Origin: Daldinia sp. FL1419 | Lineage: Eukaryota; Ascomycota; Sordariomycetes; Xylariales; Hypoxylaceae | Length of the DNA stretch: 64,000 bases | Assembly: GCA_025201765.1 (NCBI GenBank) | Contig: MU623347.1 | Coordinates: forward strand, 372,001 to 436,000 | Reading direction: 5' to 3' | Part shown: positions 1 through 12,155 of the stretch, piece after piece | How the letters are laid out: each line of letters starts with the position of its first letter | Numbering within the stretch: position 1 is the first letter of the stretch | The notes under the pieces: model-generated | The model's database searches: none | Told to the model about the DNA's origin: nothing | Seen by the model: only the letters and a program-made list of their open reading frames with translations | Position numbers and translations under genes: made by a program

Positions 1-136
1 CCTACTACGGGTATAGCTCCTACCTTAATACATTTATGATCTAAACCTCGACTTCCCATTTGTGAAAATCAATTCTCATTGATTCTCAACCCTCCATTTC
101 ATCAACACTCAAAGGGAAACTGTGGTACACCTTACC

Positions 137-1787
137 ATGGCCAACGCTTTCAATATTCATCCCACCGGCCGCTTCAACGGCGAAAGTGAACCCGTGAAGC
201 GACCCAAGGTATATACATGCTTTAATTATATCATTATAACGACCTTTATATATCATCCATATATACTTCAGTGCTTATGACGGACGCACCGTTGGTAACT
301 AATTACCTCGTTATAGGAGATAGCATATTTTTCTTACGATGACAAACGCCAGTTCCATCTAGATGATCGATCTATGCAGTGGTATTATCCTCCCACGCTT
401 GGAGCCGATCTATCCAAAGGCTTCGACCGATTTGATAAGCACGACAACTCCAAGGATGAACATATTGATAGTCTACTCAAGACCATCATGGCCCATGAAG
501 AAGAAGAAGGAAAGAAGATTGATGCTCACGTCGTTACTTGGCGTGGTATGATGACCAAGGTACACTTCCCACCCTCGACCACTTATACTCAATACGAAAA
601 CTTGACTGACTCTTCCAGATCATGTCGGCACCATTTGACGACCGAGATGGGTATGTAGACCCATAAGAGATGGCGACAGCTTTCAAATTCTAACATAGGA
701 GTTGTTTAGCTTCGAGATGAATGCTACCCTCTACCAAGTGCGCAATCTGCATAACTCCCTACGATGCGACTTAAGCTGACGAACCTACTCAAGGATTGCA
801 TGTATGCTTAACGAGTCGTTACCAGCGGAAATACCACTAATATAATGGCCAATCTAATGTTACAATAGCTTTATTGAGGAGAACTTTGCTTATGGACAAG
901 CCAAGCAGCAAGAGCAGCACCAACAACAATCATCGCGGCGAGGGCAGCAGTTCTCTCCAGATGTCATGACGTATTGGGGTAAGGAAAATATCACCCTACC
1001 AAGAACTACGCCAGCTTATCGTCTTCTAGGTTACAAGTTTGAGACGCTGTCCTGCCTCCCGCGCCCCTGGGGGGAAGTTAGCAGAGAGGTAATCGAGAGC
1101 AGAGACGAGGAAATCGTCAATAATAAGGCACAGTACTGCTCCGTAGTTCGCACTGGCATTGGCAAGACGACCTTGTGCCTGGGAGGAGAGGTCGACGCCA
1201 GTAAGCCTATACATTTTCGTCAGTCTTGAAATATAGGTACTCATATGTATTTTTAGTTTGGGACTCCAAGCCCGCAGAAAAGGGCGCCCCAATCAACTGG
1301 ATCGAATTGAAGACCAGCGTCGAGATTCGTGACAACAGAAGCATGCAGAATTTTGAGCGAAAGCTCATGAAGTTCTGGATCCAGTCCTTTTTGCTCGGCG
1401 TGCCGAAGATCATCGTGGGGTTCCGTTCCCAGCAGGGTATCCTCACCAAGCTTGAGGAGATAGAAACGGCTAAGATACCTGAGACGGCACAGAAGCGAGG
1501 TGTTAGAAGTTGGAACGCAAATGCATGTATCAACTTCGCTAGCGCCTTCCTAGAGTGTAAGGTTGCCCAGCGCATTTAGCCTTTATGTGTCCGCTAACGT
1601 GGTTACAGGGCTAAGAAACACCATCAACGACGAGGGTGTTTGGAGAATAAGAAGACCACCACGTTCGGGGGCCATTGAAGTATTCAAAGTTGAGGAAGTT
1701 GGCCACGGAAGAATTCTCACGGACGAGTTCATCAACTGGCGTATAAAGCTAAGTCTTGGTAGTGGCAATGGTAGCGGTAGTTCCTGA
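137..1787 (+). CDS. RAI1: Rai1/DXO-family decapping nuclease
   Basis: Predicted 380-residue protein from nine exons: 137-208, 317-559, 619-650, 710-737, 794-801, 869-978, 1030-1200, 1257-1556, 1609-1787. All joins use GT..AG and keep frame. Family signatures appear in order: a WRG arginine motif near residue 100, YWGYKFE (the G-x-x-x-E motif), GGEVDA (E-h-D) and WIELKTS (E-h-K); these acidic and lysine residues form the metal-dependent active site in Rai1/DXO. In yeast, Rai1 partners the 5'-3' exonuclease Rat1 in the nucleus and removes incomplete caps or pyrophosphate from RNA 5' ends. Length matches the family. Exon 5 is only 8 nt; without it the conserved D-C-I-F-I-E-E-N-F stretch cannot be built. 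The C-terminus ends in a Gly/Ser run. The start is the first ATG in frame with the conserved N-terminus. Family assignment is secure; the exon structure is inferred. Confidence 0.93.
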
Positions 1788-1944
1788 AGCGGTTATATCT
1801 AATATGCTCTACCAAAAACTAGGTGGGGATATGGATCTATGCCATCTATAACGCCCGGCTCCTTTCTAGATACCCATCATAATTCTATACGATCTTAACT
1901 CTCTCTATATCATATACCTCGTGCCGTATAGATCTAATATCTGC

Positions 1945-3466
1945 TTATTGATTTAGCTTTACGTGCATCTTGCGCCGTATGGGATCATAGCTAGTCCCGT
2001 GTTTGGGATTTCCGTAGATTTGTTCGCTATGGTCGTGGTCGTTTACGCTGCTCAAATCTACCTCAAATGCCATATGGTTGAGGAAATTGCAGACCTATCG
2101 GGGATTAGTTAGAGTAGATGAAAAGGGATGAATCAAGGTGACCTACAGGTTTTCCGTGCCATCGCCCTCCTCCAATTTCAAACCAACCCAAGTGACCACC
2201 GAGTGAAGTCGTGCACAACACGGTGTACGGGTTTGTTGACGCCTCGGCGTAAGGAAGTGCCAACTTTGAGGCGATAGGATCGTCCTCTGCGTTGATTGCG
2301 AGAAGTGGGATTCGTACAGCTAGTAGTGAATCCGAACTGGACGCATCCCGGTAATAAGCCTCCTCCGTCGGGTAGCCCCAGGTAGGGCACTGATAAGCCC
2401 TGTCGAACTCGTAGAGGTATGTTAGGCTTAGCAGGTGTCCTGTGTCGATGTTGGTGTACTTGTCGAGCTCTTCTTTATGTCGCGATGATAGAGCCCTCAT
2501 CGAGTCTGAGAGGAGGGTTAGTTTGCCGTTAAGCCTTAGGTAGTTTGTGGCGAGTTTACTTACTGCCGAGAACACGCTGGTATAGGTGGTGCCCGATGAG
2601 GCTGCTTTGTAGCATTTTGGATGATATGTGTAGAGCCCAGGGGTTTGCTACTACGACTGCGGCTTTGAGGGGGGTTGCTGAGCCTTCCTCACCGAGATAC
2701 TATAATAAATCAATACGGCTGGCTTTTAAGCAGGTAATGCTGTTTACTCATTAAATAAATAACCTACATTTGTGAGAATACAGGCTCCAAGCGAAAAGCC
2801 TAGGCCGAACAGGGGCCGGTTGGGATATGTTTTCGTAAGCCATTTGATTGTCTAGAATGTCAATATGAGATGTTCACGGAGAGAGGTGATAAGGTGTAAT
2901 TGGCTTACTTGTCTGACATCCCAGGTAGCACGGGCGTTGTACAGCAATCCCGTAGTAATCTTGCTGTTGGCACAACCCCTCGAAGTGACTACGCAAGCCT
3001 CCCACTTCCCGCTGTCAATCAACGGCGCAATGGCATGTCTAAGATAAATTTCGTGCGAGCCACCCGATAAACCGTGGAGAATAACAAGCATAGGCCTATC
3101 GTCGTCCGACCCCATAGACGAAAGCTCCTCCTCGGTGAAATACGCCGTCCGCGGGGGAAGAGTCTCATCAGCTTCTTCCTTAAGCTTGGGAGCCGTCACA
3201 GCGAAGTCCACGGCAAAACTCCCGTTGAACTCCGCATGGTCCGCCTCGAAGATCTTCCGCCGATAGTGCAGCGGCGGTCCGTGGGCTTTAGCTGCTGTCC
3301 ACATGGTCTGCGCGTGCCCGTTGAAAAGCAGCGGGTTCAGCTGACACGTCGGCACCGTAGACTGACATATTTTGAGCAAGTCCGTCTCCTTGCCGTCTTT
3401 TTCCTTCAAGCCGATCGGTTTCGGTGAGGTTGTGAAGTTGATATTGGCTCGTCCGAACCACTCCAT
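1945..3466 (-). CDS. YheT/EMB8-type alpha/beta hydrolase (Eht1/Eeb1-like)
   Basis: Predicted 428-residue protein from five exons read right to left: 3466-2909, 2851-2768, 2699-2564, 2505-2147, 2094-1945. The catalytic triad is visible: Ser206 in GLGFSLGA, Asp334/335 in NAEDDP and His364 in GGHLGWFE. An oxyanion-loop HGLSGGS and a TSRGCANS segment are typical of the YheT/ABHD1-3 branch. Yeast members Eht1 and Eeb1 make and hydrolyse medium-chain fatty-acid ethyl esters; whether this copy does so is inference. No signal peptide is obvious. The third intron (2506-2563, 58 bp) is needed because the continuous frame through it would replace the conserved G-N-S-M-R-x-L stretch with unrelated residues. 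It ends tail to tail with RAI1, the stops 158 bp apart. Family call is firm; substrate unknown. Confidence 0.88.
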
Positions 3467-3959
3467 TTTGACCGCTATTACACTCCGTTCTGCTCCGTTC
3501 TGCTCCGGGAAGAAATTATCTTTTATTTAAAGTTTAATAGAAATCGTAATTATTTTACATGAAAAGACTTCGGTCTTGTTTGGATCAGAAGAATATCTCT
3601 TTGGGAACTAATATAAAACTAGGAATCGGATAGGTACCTAGGTATATAATAATATCAAGATGGCAAAAGTTGAAGACGATGCCCCGATATTAGGATAGTA
3701 TCTCCCAGGGGCAATTCGGTGTTACTTGTCACCCTCCACTTACCTCGGTTCATGCCCGATTGGGTGATAGTGGTCCTACTTGAGGCTGTCGTGGACCGGA
3801 ACCTAGGCACGACCAAGAGAAGGGCGACTAGGCATGCAGTTAAAGTGTTGTACGCGGTATTAATATGAATATCATGAAAGTTTATCTCAGTGGGGCTCAG
3901 ACTAGGAAGACGGTTTTTCTTTATACCTTTTGAACCACAGCACTTTTTAACCAATCAAA
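3467..3959. other. Intergenic, edge of AT-rich block
   Basis: Promoter side of the hydrolase gene. It holds a triplicated 'tctgctccg'-like stretch just upstream of the start codon and a TACCTAGGTA palindrome at 3635-3644. A 99-codon minus-strand frame at 3655-3954 has no recognisable motif and is not called as a gene. Confidence 0.5.
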
Positions 3960-6900
3960 CCCCTAATATATCCTTCCTACCAAAAACCATCTCCTAATCT
4001 AAAGTAAAAATATGCTTGTTTATATATAATAAATTATATTAAAATATATTAAATATTAAAATAACTATTATAATTAAAAAATAAGTATTTAAATTTACTT
4101 TAATATACACAATTAAATTATTACAAATTTAATATACTTTTTTTTGTATTTTTATAACATTTAATTATTAATATATTTCATAAAGATGGATTCATTATCT
4201 AAATTATTATTATTCTTATTATCCCCTTTTCAATTATTATATTAAAATAATTTTACAAAAATAAATTTATTATTTAAATTATCATTATTCCCATTATTAT
4301 TTTTTTAGTTGTTACATCAAAATACCCTAAACACTAATTTTTTATATAATATATCAAATAATTTTTTTTTTGGTGATGATATTAAGATGGAACTTAATAT
4401 TAAAAGAGATATAAATAAATATTAATTCTTTTTAAATATGATTGTTGATATTACAACTAATTTTTGGTAGATGTATAGTAATATTTACGGGTATAGTTTT
4501 AAACAGTTCCTAAAAGGCTGGATTTTATTCTAAATTAGTGATGGATGAAGTTTTAGCCTGAGATTACGTAGTGTGGTTAATATATTCCGAAAGTCTTATA
4601 TATAAGTACGTTTAAAAACAAGTGGTGTTAATATCCAGGTTATAGAAAATGGTAGTAAAAATAAGGATATTAAAATTATTAATTAAAAGGTTGATAAAAT
4701 ATCTTCTATATTAAAAAAAAAATTCTTTCTCTTAATAACCTAATTAATATTTAACATATTTGGTATAAAATTTTTTATAAATTTAATTAATAATAAATAT
4801 GCTATTAAAAACACCAGTAATGTTAAATAAATTAATAATATTTTAATTAAAAATTAGTTTCAAATATTAGTTAAAACTTTAATATTAAATAAATTTCTCA
4901 ATCAAATCCTTATTTATAAATAAATTAAATGGGATTCGTATGAAAGGAATCCTAAATTTCCTATTTTTACAACATATCTAATTATTTCAATACTACTACA
5001 TTTATTTGTGCTGCGGCAATCTACCTTCCTACCTTCTACAATAAATCTTTATTTTTATAATAGTGGCGTACTATACTGGGTAATAAATATGTTGGCTTAT
5101 TTAGGTGTTTTTTTTAGTTATAGGGTAGTGATAGGTATTTTAAGTAAAGTAGCTGAACAAACATGGGTATATTATAATATTTAGGGACTTTAAAAATAAT
5201 TATTAATATAATATATAAAAAAATTTTAAATATATTACCCGTGATTTTATTACTATATATATATATATAATAATTATAATTTTAAGGATATTATTAAAAA
5301 TTTACAAGAAGGTAAAAAAAATATAATGAGGAATTTAATTAATTATTTTTTTATTACCAATTTTAATGTTAATAACCTTTTTTATTAAAGGGATTAATAT
5401 ATTGAAATTTTATTTGAATATAAATAGGCTGATAATTATTTTTATTAAAATCCAATATGTCAATATAAAATTATGAAGTATTAATTAATAAATTTTATTC
5501 AGGTAATATTTAAGCTGCCATTTTTTGATAAATCTTCCCCTTTTCCAATTATTGCACATCCCAAAATTAATATTAATTATATTTTATAAATACTTACTAT
5601 TAATAAAAATGAAGGAATAATATTTAGTGTGTATTAGGTTTATAAAATTTTATTTAATAAAATAATAAAGTATAATAATTATGATAAAAAATTAACTTTA
5701 ATTTACAATAATTAAAAAACCATATCTTTTATTTAATATATTGTATCTTTTCAAATAAAGACTAAGAATATATTCAATAAGAAGTAATGAATGTTTCCAA
5801 TACCAACATTCTTTTATATCCTCCTTAATTATATCATTATGATATTTTGCATCTTTTAAGACCCACTCATATATCAAAACATATAATTCTTTAATTAGAA
5901 TCACAATATTAAAAAAAATAAAATTAAATATTATTAAATAATATTATTATTACAAAATAATTTTAATATTTATATTATTACCTTTTTAATATAAGATTTT
6001 ATTAATATAGGATAATTATTAAATATATATATCAAATTTTTATATAAAATTATAAAAAAAATACTTATTAATTTATTAAAGTAAAAATTCTTTAAGATAT
6101 AATTTTAATTATTTAACTATTTAATATAATTGGGTAAATATATAAATTAAGAAGGTAATTACATTAATATTAAATTTCAAAATTATTACTACTATTTAAG
6201 GATTATAAATATCCTATTAATATTAAAAAAAATTATATGTATTAGTAATTATGGTATATTTAAATAATTTATACCTTTATTACCATATCTTTTCTATAAT
6301 AGGAATTTAATTAATTATAATTAGGAAATATTATATTTTATCTGATTATTTTATCCTAAAGTTATAAAACTAAACCTAATAGAAGATATTCTTTGCATAA
6401 ACCTTATTAAATATATTATTACTAATAATAAATAGAAAACTATTAATTTAATATTAAAATATATTAATAATATATTTATTATTAATATTAAAAATAATAA
6501 AAATTTAATTTATAATATTAATGTTATATTTAATTAATTAACCTTTATAGGGCAATATAATATTATCATTTAGAATAATATGGAATGCATATTTAAGGTT
6601 AAGTAAAAGGATTAATATCATATTGTAAGGGTTAATAATTAAATAATTTAATATGTGTATAAACTATATGAAGATAATGTTATTAAAAGGTTTAAGAGTA
6701 ATAACTATAATAATACCTTTTTTAACTTATATGATGTGTTGGATATTATAAAAAAAAGATATAATTAGTTAATAATGGGAAAAATTAAAGAATTTAATGC
6801 CAAAATAATTTAGGTAAGTAATAATATTAAATAATTATATATATCCAATATATTTAATAAAAATAATGATATTATTAATAATAATAAAAGGTAATATTTA

Positions 6901-9900
6901 TACTAATTTAATAATGGGGAATGTAGTAATAATAATAAAAATTTCTGATTTACCTTTTATAATGTCATTAATTTATATATAATTAAATTATCTTTAATAT
7001 TTCAATTTAATTAAATAAATTAAATTGTTTTAATTATATTCTTTTATTATTCCCTTACCCTTTATTAGATCAAAAATTACTATAAAAAAATATATATATT
7101 CAAATTTAATTATTATAAATTTATATATAATTATATATAAATTTATAATAATTAAATTTAAATATATATATTTCTTTATAATATTTTATATAATTTTAAA
7201 TATATAAATAAGTAATATTAATTAAAAATAAAAATTCTTATATAAATAAATAGGCTAACTACCTCTTTTTAAAATTCTTTTCTTCTTTTTTTTTCTATAT
7301 TTTTCTTGTTTTTTACCTTAAATTAAAAATACCACTTAACATCTTTCACACTATATTTAATTAACCTAATAAGGCCCAATAAGATATTCCCGCACCTATA
7401 TAAAAGCCTATATACACAGCAACACCCATATAAGAACCTATATATGTAATGATATTAATATTAAATAAAAGCCCATTGCCTTACCTATACCATCATTATA
7501 TTATATATATAATAATTAAAGAAAATCTTTGGTATTTTTGTGCTCCTTAATTGGATAATATTAAATATTAATATTATTTTAATAATAACTTCTATTATAC
7601 CTATATTAAGTGGTAATATACACCTGCATAAAAGGATTTTTTTAGGGAATTATATAATTACTTTAATATAATACAGATTAGTAAATTTATTAAAATTAAT
7701 TATTTATTTATTTATATTGTATAATTTTAATTATTATTAAATAAATTTAATATATAAATAGATTTATTCAATATTTACATAATTATATGAATTAACCATC
7801 CATAATTTATTTTTATTTCAAACCTTAAAGGCCTTTATAAAATTGCTTAATATAAGTAATTTAACACATAATAAATCAATAAATAATATTTCCAATAATA
7901 TTAAAAATATAGGTAATATTATTAATAATAATGATATAGATATAGAAGAAGGTAGAAGGCCTATTAACCCCCTGCCTAACTATAATCTACATTATACAAT
8001 ATATTAAATAAATATTTATTTAGTGTTATTAAAATAAAAGGTTAATAAAGTTTTTGTTACGCTCGTAGATAAAAAGTAGGTATAGGTTAAGAAATAAGGG
8101 GAAGTAAAAGGGAAGGTTTATTTAGTATACCAGATTATTCAACATATTAAACAAATTTAATAATATATTTAATTTAAAATTTTAAATAAAAACTTATATA
8201 TTTACCATCTTTATAAACACTTATTCTAAATATCTTTTATTTAAAAACCTTAATAAAATAACCATAAATTTTATATAATACCTAACTATAAAACTTATAA
8301 AACCTAATAATACTACAAATATTTATATATAGACCCTAAATTTAAAAATGGCCTTATCCACATCTTATTATAAAACACATCCACACTTTTTTAATATATT
8401 CTTTCAACACATCAAACATACAATAAAAAACTATTACCTTTATTCTAATATATTACCAATTTATTCCCTACAACATTTTATTAATCCAAATATTACTACC
8501 TAACCCAACATAATAATAACAAAAAAACCTAAAAATATTTTATTTAATATATTTAAAATTATTAATACCAACATCTAAATCATTAATGTACCTATCAATA
8601 CATTTAAAACCCTAATATAAAACTAATCTACCATTTTTTTAACCTATTTAAATTACCTTAAACCTACAAAATACAATTAATACCTTTAAATCACTTACTA
8701 ATATATTCTAAAAACCCTAAATCCTAATTTCTAACCAAACCATTCATATTTATCCTTAACCCAATTATCCTCCCTTAACACCTCTTCAACCTATTAATTA
8801 AGTTCATTATTATTCATAATATTCATATATAACCTTATAATTTTTTATTATATTTTAAAATATATAAAAATAAATATTAATAAATCTACCTAATACAATT
8901 CTAAATCATTATATTCCTTAACTAATTTTACCAAAAAAGACTATAACTCCTCCAACACAAACCACACCTTTATATTCAATTTAAGCGCGATATTAATTTT
9001 AAATTTAAAAAGTAGAAAAGGTAACACCCCAAACTTACAATTACACATATTATAATATATTTATTTATTAACTTAAGTAATGCCTTTTATATGGTCCCCT
9101 ATTAATTCCTAAAAAAATTCCAAAATAAACCTCCTAAAATAAAGAATATTAATAAAGACAAATATATAAAATTATTTTTTTTTTAAATTTTACCTAATTT
9201 TTATATCTAATACTATCCATTTTACTAATATTATATCCCCAAATAACCCATAATTAAAAATTATTATCAACCCCATATCATCATTAATTCCAAAAATATC
9301 TATAATTTAATCTATTAAATTTAATAATAAATAATATTAGAATATCTTTATTATATTAATAAAAATATTTAATTCTATATTAATAACCACAATAACCTAT
9401 CATAGGTAATTAAAAACTAATAATGCTTTTAATAATCTTTTCCTAAATTTTAAAATAAACTTTACCACCTCCATAATATTTAACCAATTAAAATACCAAT
9501 AAAAAATAAAGAAATATACCTTAATTTACATTATTCCATCTTTAACTACTCATTTAAATCATTACCATAAATCCATCAAATCATTAGAAATAAGGGATCC
9601 ATATTATATCACCCACTTAACATTTCAAATATTTATATTTATTTTAAAAATTATAATTGTTAATATAATTTAATAAGAAAAAATATCCCTAATAAATTTA
9701 TTATATATATACTATTAATCCTTTAATTACATATTAATATTATATTATTTAATAAAATATCTAACTTAAAAATAAATTAAATTCAATTTTATGACTTATA
9801 ATATTAAATAATAACAAATAATAATTAATTTTTTTTTATTATTAATAAATATAATAATTTTATTAATTTTATAAAAAACTTCATTTATTAACCTATTAAG

Positions 9901-11340
9901 AAAAAAATCTAATTATCAAAAATCTTTCCAAATATTACTTTTTTTTAATAATTATATAATAATTATAATATTTAAATAATTAATAATAATTTAAATAAAT
10001 AATAAATTATTTTAAAATAAACTTTCTTTTTTAAAGTTAACTCTTTATAATACAAAATTTTGAACCTCTTTATTTAAAATAACTATATATTTAAATTAAG
10101 GTACCTTTTAAAGGATTAAATCCCTTATTTAATATAAGTTAAGGTATGTAATTTAAAAATCTTACCACTAATATACCATATAAAGTTTGTTAATAATTAT
10201 AAATATTATTTTATTATTAAATTCCAGATTACAAAACAATTGAAAAAATTGGTTAATAATAATTTATTCAAAATCAAAAATAATGTAAATAAAATTATCT
10301 TTAATTAAGTTAAATTATATTTTATTATTTTAATATATAATAAATAAATTATATATATATATATATATATTATTATATTATTTATTAACCTTATTAATTT
10401 TCTTTATAATAAATAAAGGGTGTACCCTTAACATCCAAAAAAAAATTTCAAATTAATCCTAACCTAATTACTTTAAAAGATATAATTGTATAATTATTTT
10501 TCCATATATAATAATGGATATAATTTACAAAACAATTATTTTTCTATAATTTATTTAAGTTATAAAAATAATATTGCCATAATAAAATATAATGTATTAA
10601 ATAGTAATTACCTACCCTTTTCTTAATTTGAACCTAAATATACCATTAATAATATTATAATTTAATATTGTATTGGTAATAATATTTATAAATATTTATT
10701 CCAATTTATATCTATTTTAGGGATCATTTATATTTTATATATACTTAAAAAATAATATAATATAGTTGTTAAATGGCATATATTATATTATTAATCTAAT
10801 TAAATTATTTAAAAAACTAAGTTTTTAAATAATAATATAAATGTATTTGGAATTAGAAAAGGTAGTTTTTAAATTATTAATAAAATTTAAGATTAATTGA
10901 AATATTATTGGTTATATTATTGCCAAATATTATATAAAAATAAAAATTCATAATTTTCATCTTTTAAATTTAATAATACTTTAATATTATAATAAAAAAA
11001 CCAGAAAAATTATTAATAGATTTTAGAATATTTATTATTAACCTTTAATATTTATTTAAAATGAATAAAATTTCTTATTATTTTGTTATTATTTAGTAAA
11101 GGTAGTAATTAAATAATATATTAAATAACAATTTAAATTTCTTAATTATATATAATATTCTTATTCTTTTATTATATTATATAAAAATTAAATATAAAGT
11201 TTTATATCAATTATTACTATTTCCAAACATTTATAAATTAAAAATATCTATTTTTATTATTTAATTATTAATTATTTTCATAAAAAATAAAGATTATTTT
11301 ATATAATAATTTTAAATAATAAAATTAAAATATCAACTTC
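3960..11340. repeat. AT-rich, RIP-like degraded repeat block
   Basis: About 7.4 kb dominated by A and T, with in-frame stops everywhere and no open frame longer than about 70 codons. Composition changes sharply near 3960 and 11340. Some stretches keep C but almost no G on the + strand (about 8140-9650); others keep G but little C (about 6570-6950). That fits C-to-T mutation acting on one strand at a time, as in the RIP process that destroys duplicated DNA in Pezizomycotina. The likely origin is one or more dead transposons. A weak hint of a Ty3-type reverse transcriptase on the minus strand near 8230-8420 is listed as a finding only. A 68-codon minus frame at 5698-5904 is relatively rich in G and C for the block but matches nothing I recognise. 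Confidence 0.85.
7081..7180. repeat. 100 bp near-perfect palindrome
   Basis: Two 50-base arms meet without a spacer between 7130 and 7131. I paired them base by base and found 48 of 50 pairs complementary. The two mismatches are 7101/7160 and 7087/7174, each an A opposite a retained C, as expected if a perfect palindrome lost G:C pairs by C-to-T change on one arm. The DNA could extrude as a hairpin. It may be the relic of a fold-back transposon or the join of an inverted duplication. Confidence 0.9.
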
Positions 11341-12143
11341 GTACCTTAGATTAAAATTTTTGGTACGATATGTATAACCCCATAGATACATCTGCACGGA
11401 CCATACTGAATGGTGGCTATAATGGCTGACAAAAATTTCTAGTCTAAGCTCGCTAAGATAAATGAAAGTCAGGTATCAAATTGTTAACTACTGGAAGTAT
11501 CTAAGGTACCTAAGTACTTCTTCAGGCGCTGAAAATAGCAAGGTACCAGGTACCTATCTAGCGTCCAGATCTTTTGGATTTGAGTTTTTAAGCCGCAACT
11601 TAAATCTTATCGGGGGATCTCTGACAATGGGACAATGATACCGCGTAGAATACACTAAGAAGACTTGGTGGAACTGCAAGTGGTTAATCGTGCATGTGGT
11701 AAAAGTCCGAGAACCACCGATCTTATGCAGCATCTAATCTCTCGATGGAGGACCTTATCGTAACCCCTTACTCGGTTGGGGGGGTTTTTTTTTAAAAAAA
11801 AAAAAGAAAAAAAAAAAAAAAGAATTCGACAAGAGAAGCTTCATTTGAATTACAACATGTGTAGTAAACTTGATATTATACAAGTATCTAGGTTAGGTAC
11901 TTGAACAAGACCACGATAAGATAAAAGGAATTTGACTATCACGTGACGTTACGCTAGAACTTACAACGTCGCGGCGCGCGCTTGCAGCTGATCCTCTACA
12001 TACTAAAACCACTTCCAACATTCCCTAAGATACCTAGTCAAGCTATCAGCCCTACCAAAAAAATTAACGATTCGAATTCGACCGTAAGATAATAATTGCG
12101 TCCCTATATAATATAGGGATGGTTTTATATACCTTGTAGTGCA
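11341..12143. other. Intergenic, upstream region of MAU2
   Basis: Normal-composition DNA begins here. It contains clustered 'aggtac' motifs (11505-11560) and a homopolymer complex near 11778-11821 (G run, T run, then A runs). No gene is seen. The last 200 bases should hold the MAU2 promoter and leader; a 'tatataatatag' element lies about 40 bases before the start codon. Confidence 0.5.
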
Positions 12144-12155
12144 ATGAAATTATGA
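12144..12155 (+). promoter_or_regulatory. Minimal uORF overlapping the MAU2 start
   Basis: An ATG at 12144 opens a three-codon frame (Met-Lys-Leu) whose TGA at 12153-12155 overlaps the MAU2 ATG at 12152-12154 as ATGA. If the transcript starts upstream of it, ribosomes would have to bypass the uORF or reinitiate. Function is inferred from arrangement only. Confidence 0.35.

Noticed and set aside
2105..2563. Continuous hydrolase frame without the third intron
   Set aside because: Reading through 2506-2563 gives unrelated residues and shifts frame against the upstream exon; splicing 58 bp restores the family pattern.
3655..3954. 99-codon minus-strand frame next to the AT block
   Set aside because: No motif, no splice-supported extension, and it sits at the eroding edge of degraded DNA.
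5698..5904. 68-codon minus-strand frame inside the AT block
   Set aside because: Better composed than its surroundings but short, unrecognisable and without a promoter or exon partners.
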